64,000 bases of DNA from Marsupella aquatica (lineage: Eukaryota; Marchantiophyta). Location: positions 12,338,001 through 12,402,000 of the forward strand of contig OZ316894.1 of NCBI GenBank assembly GCA_973895155.1, in the 5' to 3' direction. A program made the position numbers and the translations under genes. A model generated the notes under the pieces. That model was given only the letters and a program-made list of their open reading frames with translations. It had not been told where the DNA came from and made no database searches. Positions 57,501 through 64,000 of the stretch are shown in pieces (within the stretch, counting starts at the first letter, position 1; each line of letters starts with the position of its first letter).

Positions 57501-60356
57501 GCTAAAGGAGGATACAGCAGAGCTTTCTCGCATTTTATTTGGAAATTCACGAGTGCGCTCCAGCCCCGCTGCCACAAGCTGCATTCAACCACTAGTTGCA
57601 CTTTTAGGTAGTGATGTGAGCTCGGCTCAGCAAGCAGGTGCTCGTGCCCTTGATAACCTTTTGGATGATGAACTGCAAGCCGAGGCTGTGGCAGCAAATG
57701 GTGCGGTCGTTCCTCTCGTCGGACTCCTACTCGGTTCAAACTACATAATGCATGAAGCTGCAGTTAGCTCACTCATCAAATTGGCAAAAGACCGACCTCT
57801 TTGCAAACTTGACATGGTGAAAGCTGGAGTCATTGAAAATGTTCTTGACCTCCTTCACGTTGGTCCTGATTCTCTGACTTCAGTCATTGCTGAGCTTCTG
57901 CGGATATTAACCAACAATAGCAGCATTGCCAAAGGTGCAGCTGCTGCCCAGGTGGTGACACCTCTGTTCTCTGCTTTGACACGACCGGATATGAGCACCC
58001 AGGGTCAGCACAGTGCCATGCAGGTTCTCGTCAATATCTTGGAAAAGCCTGAAAGACTGGCCAGTCAGCAGCTTACGCCAAACCAAGCAATTGAACCTTT
58101 GGTTGTTTTGTTGGATTCTCCATCTCAACCTGTTCAACAACTTGCCGCCGAGCTTCTCTCACATTTGCTTGCACAAGAGAACTTCCAGCGAGATGTTATC
58201 ACACAGCAAGCTGTGATTCCTCTTGTTAGGCTTGTGGGTGTAGGAGCACCAAGCTTACAAAAAGAAGCCCTAAAGGCGTTAGAAAGTGCTTCAAACAGCT
58301 GGCCCAATGCAGTGGCGGAGGCGGGTGGTATTACAGAGTTGTCAAAAGTCATCGTTCAAGTCGATCCCCAGCCTCCCCATGCTGTGTGGGAGGTTGCAGC
58401 TTTGGTCCTTTCTAACGTCCTCCGGTTTAGCTCTCCTTACTATCTTAAAATACCCGTTGCGGTCTTAGTTAAGCTGTTGAGGTCCAGTTCAGAAGCTACG
58501 GTGGTGGTCGCTCTCAACGCCCTTCTCGTCATTGAGAGGGATGACTCTACAAGTGCAGAACAGATGGCTGAAAACGGTGCAATTGAGGCTCTATTGGAAC
58601 TGCTCAGGTGTCATCAGAACGAAGAAGCTGCTGCTCGATTGTTGGAAGCTTTGTTTAACAATCTCAAGGTACGGGACATGAAAGTGTCAAAGATGGCAAT
58701 CTCACCACTGTCACAATACTTACTAGATCCGCAAACGAGAATGCAGCCCGCAAGATTACTGGCTGCCCTTGCATTGGGCGATCTATTCCAGAATGAGGCG
58801 CTTTCACGCACAACAGATGCAGTCTCAGCTTGTCGGGCATTGGTGAGTATGCTGGAGGATCAACCAACAGAAGAGATGAAAATGGTAGCGGTGTGTGCTT
58901 TGCAAAATCTTGTGTGCAATAGTCGATCAAATACACGCGCTGTGGCAGAGGCAGGCGGTATCCAGGTTGTGCAAGAGTTACTCGCATCCAGTGCTTCTGA
59001 CACTGCAGGACAAGCGGCATCACTAATTAAGTTACTATTTTCAAACCTCACCATTCAAGAGTATGCTTCAAGTGACGTTATAAGATCACTGTCAGGTATG
59101 CTCTGCAGGAACCATGACACGAGATTATTTGTGATGTTTCTATATCTCAATCTGCCCTCTGCCAATTGTCTGGGAATCTCATTCCAAATGGTTGCTATCA
59201 GAGACTGACTGAGTTTTCGGTTGTGTTTCGATGGTCGTTCTGTGAGGAATTTCGTTGCAGTCCTTGTTTGATCGAATGTCGAGTAGCTAACAAAGGTTTC
59301 AGAGCTTGCGTGACGCATTGGTTTTATCGAGGTTTTTTAATTTCTGGATTTGTTGTGAACAGCTGCAATTGAGAAGGACCTGTGGGCTACAGCTTCTGTA
59401 AATGAGGAGTCCATCAAAGCAATTGACGTTTTATTTGCCAATTTCCCACGGCTTCGAGGCACAGACGAGGCAACTGCGTGCATTCCCCAACTTGTTGGAG
59501 CATTAAAAACTGGTACAGAGGGAGCGCAAGAAGCAGCTCTGGATTGTCTATTCCTGATGCGGCAAGCCTGGCCTTCCTGTCCACCAGAACTAGCAGCTGC
59601 TCAGTCTTCAGCTGCCGCAGAGGCAATTCCTGTGTTGCAATACCTGTTGAAATCTGCTGCCCCGCGATTCCATGAGAGGGCAGATATCCTTTTGCAATGC
59701 TTGCCGGGAAGCTTGGTGGTGACCATCAAGCGAGGAAATAATCTGAAGCAGTCAATGGGAAGCACAAATGCCTTCTGCAAACTTACACTTGGGAACGGGG
59801 CGCCAAGGCAGACTAAGGTGCTCATTTGGACCATTGTCACGGACAAGTTCACCCGAATATTTTGTAATTTCTATCTATCTATCGATCTATGGTAGGCAGT
59901 GCAGATCTGTGTACATTAATATTGGTACACTAGATGTCTACATCATTTAATGTACCAAATCGGGGGATCCCTCAAAACTTACACAGTTTTGACTTTTGAC
60001 AGGTTGTCTCCCACACTACTACACCAGAGTGGAAACAAGGATTTGCATGGGCGTTTGATACACCACCAAAAAGGCAGAAATTGCATATTTCCTGCAAGAG
60101 CAAGGGTGCATTCGGCAAGGTACAGTTGCAATGTTCTTGTTTGAGGTCGTTGTGTTTGTGCCCTCACCCTGCACACATTCCCGAATCTAACATCTGTATG
60201 TTGTGTCAACAGGGATCACTGGGGAAGGTTACTATAGAAATTGATCGGGTGGTGTCGACAGGGACCCTCAGTGGACAGTATACACTGATGCCTGATGCTA
60301 ATCGAGATGGTACTCCGCGAACACTGGAAATTGAGTTTCAGTGGTCAAACAGGTGA
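51539..60356 (+). CDS. CELLULOSE SYNTHASE INTERACTIVE (CSI1/POM2)-like protein, 6 exons
   Basis: Scaffold that links plasma-membrane cellulose synthase complexes to cortical microtubules. Exons: 51539-51744, 52650-55737, 56548-59095, 59363-59817, 60003-60119, 60213-60356; all introns GT-AG, phases 2, 0, 1, 0, 0, total about 2185 residues (Arabidopsis CSI1 about 2150). Exon 1 gives a Ser/Gln/Pro-rich N-terminus ending [20 protein letters not shown], matching MSLRDRTTSMEDPDG of CSI1. Armadillo-type repeats fill most of the protein: [92 protein letters not shown]. An acidic linker near residue 1060 replaces the charged linker of CSI1. Exons 4-6 encode the C2 domain ([31 protein letters not shown], ending [10 protein letters not shown]). 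No stop or frameshift is seen. Assignment within CSI1/2/3 is not attempted, so no symbol is given. Confidence 0.93.
52333..52357. repeat. (GGACT)5 microsatellite in CSI-like intron 1
   Basis: Five exact copies of GGACT within the 905-bp first intron. Confidence 0.9.
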
Positions 60357-63300
60357 TTCGCATAACGTAACGGAGATATTGATGACTAGTAGGGTAACCC
60401 ATTAGAGTTTGTATGATTCTTTAGTTAGATATAATTATTTGGTTTCCCTCTTTCAGTCAATAATTTTGCCATTTGGACGAGGTCCAGAGTGTTGCATGGC
60501 TAATGGTCACATATGACATTGGGAATATTGTACAAAGCCCAGTTTTGTCCTGTCGCAGGGAATTTGTAACATTGGTGTAAATGATTAACTAGCTGATATT
60601 AATCACGTAATCTTTCAGCTGTGAGAAATGTCCATTCCACTGAGCTCACTGATATGAATAATTGAGTGGTAAACATCGGGAAGTTCTTTCCTGAAGGCGT
60701 ATCATGATTTGTTTTCTGTCCTTCTCGGTGAAGCAATTAGATTTTGTTAAGATGTGAGGTTGACCCTACGGTACGAATGAGCTGGATGAGCTGGCCTATT
60801 ACCTGCTGTATGGCCAACTTGAGGCTGTGTCCATTTACACAGCTGCCCGGAGGACTTTCAAACTCTTCCCCGATTGTTACTAAGAAAGAACTCATTTGAA
60901 TTCTTTTTGAAGTGCAACTCTTTCCGAATTTAACGACGGAGATGGAAAGTTGTGGTATTGGTCTAAAATGCACGGAGTTGATGGGAACCGTAAACAGGCT
61001 AATCGAAACAACAGACTGGTAGAGCATTGTAGTGACCGCCAAGGTATTTGGTAATAGGAAAAATACAATCCAAGAGACTTGTACCGAGAAGTCTTCTGTC
61101 CTTCGTAATTAAGAAAAAAAATATTGCATTTCTTACGACCTCGAAAAATGGAAAGCTACGCAAATTGAAATGTCTGGCCCCAGTTTTAACTATCAAGGTC
61201 CGGAAGTTGATCCATCGATGTGGGTAATTGCACTGGAAAGAGATTGTCTCTAAACCACAAGAAAGAGGGTGTTGATCCATCGATGTGGGTAATTGTACTG
61301 GAAAGAGATGGTCTCTAAACAACAAGAAAGAGGGTGGCCAACCGCTCACGCCTTTGTCGTCTCTGAGGTGAACTGTTTCTTTTCGAAAGCTTGCATTCCT
61401 CCTCGAAGATGGCTTTGTGTGGTGCCAGATGTCCATTTCCATCGAAATGACTTTCTGAAAGCCAACGAGTCATGACTAAGTATTGCGTATATTCATTCCG
61501 AAGTTTCAGTGCATTACTTTAAATTTCAGTACCATGATAAACGCACAACCTTCACAATACCTAAACGCCCTCGTCTGTTTTTCTGTTTTTCTGTTTCACA
61601 ACCTTCACCTGGAGCAGAACTTAGAATGTGGAGAAGGGCACGCCTGTCCAGTGTATTAGCAATTGGTTAAAAGTTTAAAAGCGACCACAACAAGTGAGTG
61701 AATTTGTGTGCATGTATTTATCTATTCCTTATCTATTCTTCATAGAATAGGCTGAAATTCTTGAACTTCGGGAGTGCCCTGGGAAAAACATGCACTGGCT
61801 CAAAGCAGAGTAAATCACTCACACACGAGTGCGTTCTCTCACTCCAACCCGTGTGGACCAAAGGGAATCACGTGCGTTTGGAGCTTGTTAGAATACGTTG
61901 ATCCTAATGTCCCACGTTCAGACCTCGTGTGGGTTTCCCATCCTTTCCCGTTCCTCGCGAAGTCATCTCTCTAAGCTTCCGAAGCTGCCTGAGTTTTGAG
62001 CTAGAATGCACAAGCGCGAATTTGGGTAGGATTTTCGCTGTAGCAGCAGTTTATTCATGTATATTGATAGAATGCTGCGGAACTTGATTGTTCGTGTTCA
62101 TTGGAGATCCTGCTGGAGGTCTGTGCCAATGGTGATCGGTGTTTCACATGAAGTTCAGAGGAGAGTCAAAATGAAGCAGGAAGGAACCCTGTGAATGTTG
62201 AACTTGGATTTGCTAGATCTTTTACATTGTTTGGGGCTTTCATTCGCGGTACTGCTTTTTATGATAATACGGAGAATACCCGTCAAGTGCTTGATCTCAT
62301 TCTGTAGAGTTGGTCGTGCAACACCCCATGGCAGAGGTGACTGGAGGACTGTACATCCTGAAGTGAGTGACACTATGAGAACTGAGAACTGGAATCCTGA
62401 TGAGTCAGATTTCGTTCACTTAGACAAGGAATGGTGGTGAGGTGTTGAATGACAAAAGAATTTGATATTGTTTTTAACAAGGTTTCAAGAGACCTGTTGA
62501 GTAAACAACCCTTACTCGTCAGACATGCACAATCATGGGCAACATCTTACAGATACACAACAGTCTACATAACAGATATGTGGTTCAATTTCACCACAGT
62601 CTACATTCCTGGGAACACAAGAACTCTGGGTCGGTCTATCATTCATATTCAGTCTCCACAAACTAAGCTCTCCTTACCTATCAACTACCTCTCTAACAAT
62701 GAGCCTCAATTCCACTTTATAATTAAGTCCTGCTAATGAATATAGTAATGACAAATCTAACCTTACCCAAACACCTGACTAACTATCGTTACATAGTAAC
62801 TCTAGACCAAAGACTAAATACCTCATAGTAAAATGAGTCAATTGAAGTTGTGAGTACTCTTGCTGAGAGCTTTATAGTTGGTTCTGACAATGGAGAGGTT
62901 CAGATCCAGGGGCAATTGAGGTAAGTGTTCATGCCAAGGGTATGGGTGCTTCCCGATCTACCTTGGTTAGCAGGCATGGGGAAGGGAAAGGAGAGACTTC
63001 CATTAGACAACAACGAGAAGTGGGCAATGAAACAAGGAGTCAATCTCAAAGAAGGTTTAATTAGGTTGGGATATGTCTATTGCCTTAGGGGACTTGCCAT
63101 TGGGACAACTGGACAAATTACCAAGTATTTTGTTTTCAAGGGCAGTTGAGATTATTGGATGGGATGCCTTATCCCTCATCTACACTTATGAACATTTGTA
63201 ATGCTTTTAATCGCATTATCACATGCGCTAGTGACATGAGGTCTTTGAGAGGAGAGATAAATCTAGTGGCCTGGGATTTCAACATCAACTCTAATGCAAA

Positions 63301-63406
63301 GCTTGCAAAAACAAAGATGGTTGTTACAGATGCACTTAAAAAAAAGTGCAAAGGAAAGAGTGAATAAGAAGACAAAGTTAGTGAGTATCACTCAGCCTGT
63401 TCATGA
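60357..63406. other. 3' UTR of the CSI-like gene and intergenic DNA
   Basis: The first few hundred bases should be 3' UTR. Beyond that only short open frames occur (at most 147 codons at 60999-61442, minus, part of which is a tandem duplication). Confidence 0.5.
61206..61335. repeat. 65-bp tandem duplication
   Basis: Unit GTTGATCCATCGATGTGGG... at 61206-61270 is repeated at 61271-61335 with three mismatches. Confidence 0.9.
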
Positions 63407-63781
63407 TGTTAGGTCTTTACTGTCAAGTCTAGACTTACTATGTAACCGTTGTTAGTCAAGCCCTAGTCAGGTGCTTGGTTATGGTTGGATGTGCAACTAC
63501 TATATATACTACCAGGACTTAGCTAGTGAGGGGAACTTAGGCTCATTGTTACAAAATCCATTGGGAGATTGGAAGAACTTAATTTGTGGAGACTCGCATG
63601 TTAGCCATACCGATCGGTATGGCCAGCACAATTAGAGTCAGTAAAGTTCTCTTGAATGTTTGTTCCTGTGGTGATCAAGGTGATTCAACCATGAATCTCC
63701 TATGTCGACTCTTGTGTTTGGTGCATGTTGCAAATATATTTGTGTATGCTGTCGTATGAGTGACAATCGTTTTACTCAACA
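63407..63781 (+). repeat. lone LTR related to Copia-A/B
   Basis: About 375 bp from TGTTAGGTC to TACTCAACA. It shares with the Copia-B LTR, in the same order, GAACTTAGGCTCATTGTTAC, GTATGGCC, AGAG then GTAAAG, TGTCGACTCTTGTG-like sequence and the CTCAACA end. A TATATATA lies near 63500. No primer site follows and no polypurine tract precedes it, so it is a solo LTR or a detached end. The flanking pentamers (CATGA and AATCA) do not match. Confidence 0.7.
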
Positions 63782-64000
63782 AATCAGTAGTAGTATATAT
63801 GTTTTCTTTAATTAGGTTACCAATCTATCTGATTGAGTTGAAAATTTTCTGGTCCTTGCAAGTTGAGATACTAACTCATGAACACGAGAGAGCCATATTG
63901 GCTTATACATATGCCAGAAATGTTTGGCCTCCTTTTGTCTATGGAGGCTCCCATTTGTAGAGCAGGCAAATTGGGGAACCTAGAGTCATCGAGATGATTT
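63782..64000. other. intergenic, nothing recognised
   Basis: Last 219 bases; no supported feature. Confidence 0.5.

Noticed and set aside
1-64000. tRNA, rRNA or snRNA genes
   Set aside because: None recognised by eye on either strand; a covariance-model scan would be needed to exclude them.

Overview
The window reads as nuclear DNA of a land plant. It has split genes with GT-AG introns, a CELLULOSE SYNTHASE INTERACTIVE-type gene (so far known only from plants), Ty1/copia elements with plant-type primer sites, and L1-type LINEs ending in the plant-style reverse-transcriptase zinc knuckle. Nothing bacterial, organellar or CRISPR-like is seen. The species cannot be named from sequence alone; a seed-free lineage is a guess.

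Two host genes can be reconstructed exon by exon. The first, at 7693-13288 on the minus strand, is a 12-exon major-facilitator transporter of the NiaP/OCT7 (SV2-like) family. The second, at 51539-60356 on the plus strand, is a six-exon CSI1/POM2-like gene: an armadillo-repeat protein of about 2185 residues with a C-terminal C2 domain, which links cellulose synthase complexes to cortical microtubules. Every exon junction in both models keeps the reading frame.

Much of the rest is transposon, much of it with exact boundaries. Copia-A (1-5812, minus) runs off the left edge. Copia-B (15087-21682, plus) has 342-bp LTRs and TSD ATTAT. Copia-D (33640-35060, minus) is a 1.4-kb internally deleted element with TSD CAAGG. 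Copia-C (38688-45367, minus) has 133-bp LTRs, TSD TAGTT and only one LTR mismatch. A lone related LTR lies at 63407-63781. Between 24583 and 32935 lies a nest: a degenerate AAGATGTYG-type repeat array is split by LINE-A (25725-32569, 17-bp TSD). The 3' UTR of LINE-A is split by a foreign block carrying an RPA1-like OB-fold ORF, and that block is split by LINE-B (27884-30955, 16-bp TSD), which keeps an uninterrupted 941-codon ORF.

The copia coding regions are broken mainly by CAG/CAA to TAG/TAA and TGG to TAG changes, a cytosine-deamination footprint. Copia-A and Copia-B share one in-frame TGA between the gag zinc knuckle and the protease, and a leader hairpin. Copia-C appears to use the anticodon arm of tRNA-Ile, not a tRNA 3' end, as its primer site. 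The remaining stretches (5.8-7.7, 13.3-15.1, 21.7-24.6, 35.1-38.7, 45.4-51.5 and 60.4-63.4 kb) hold only short chance ORFs, homopolymers and small repeats.
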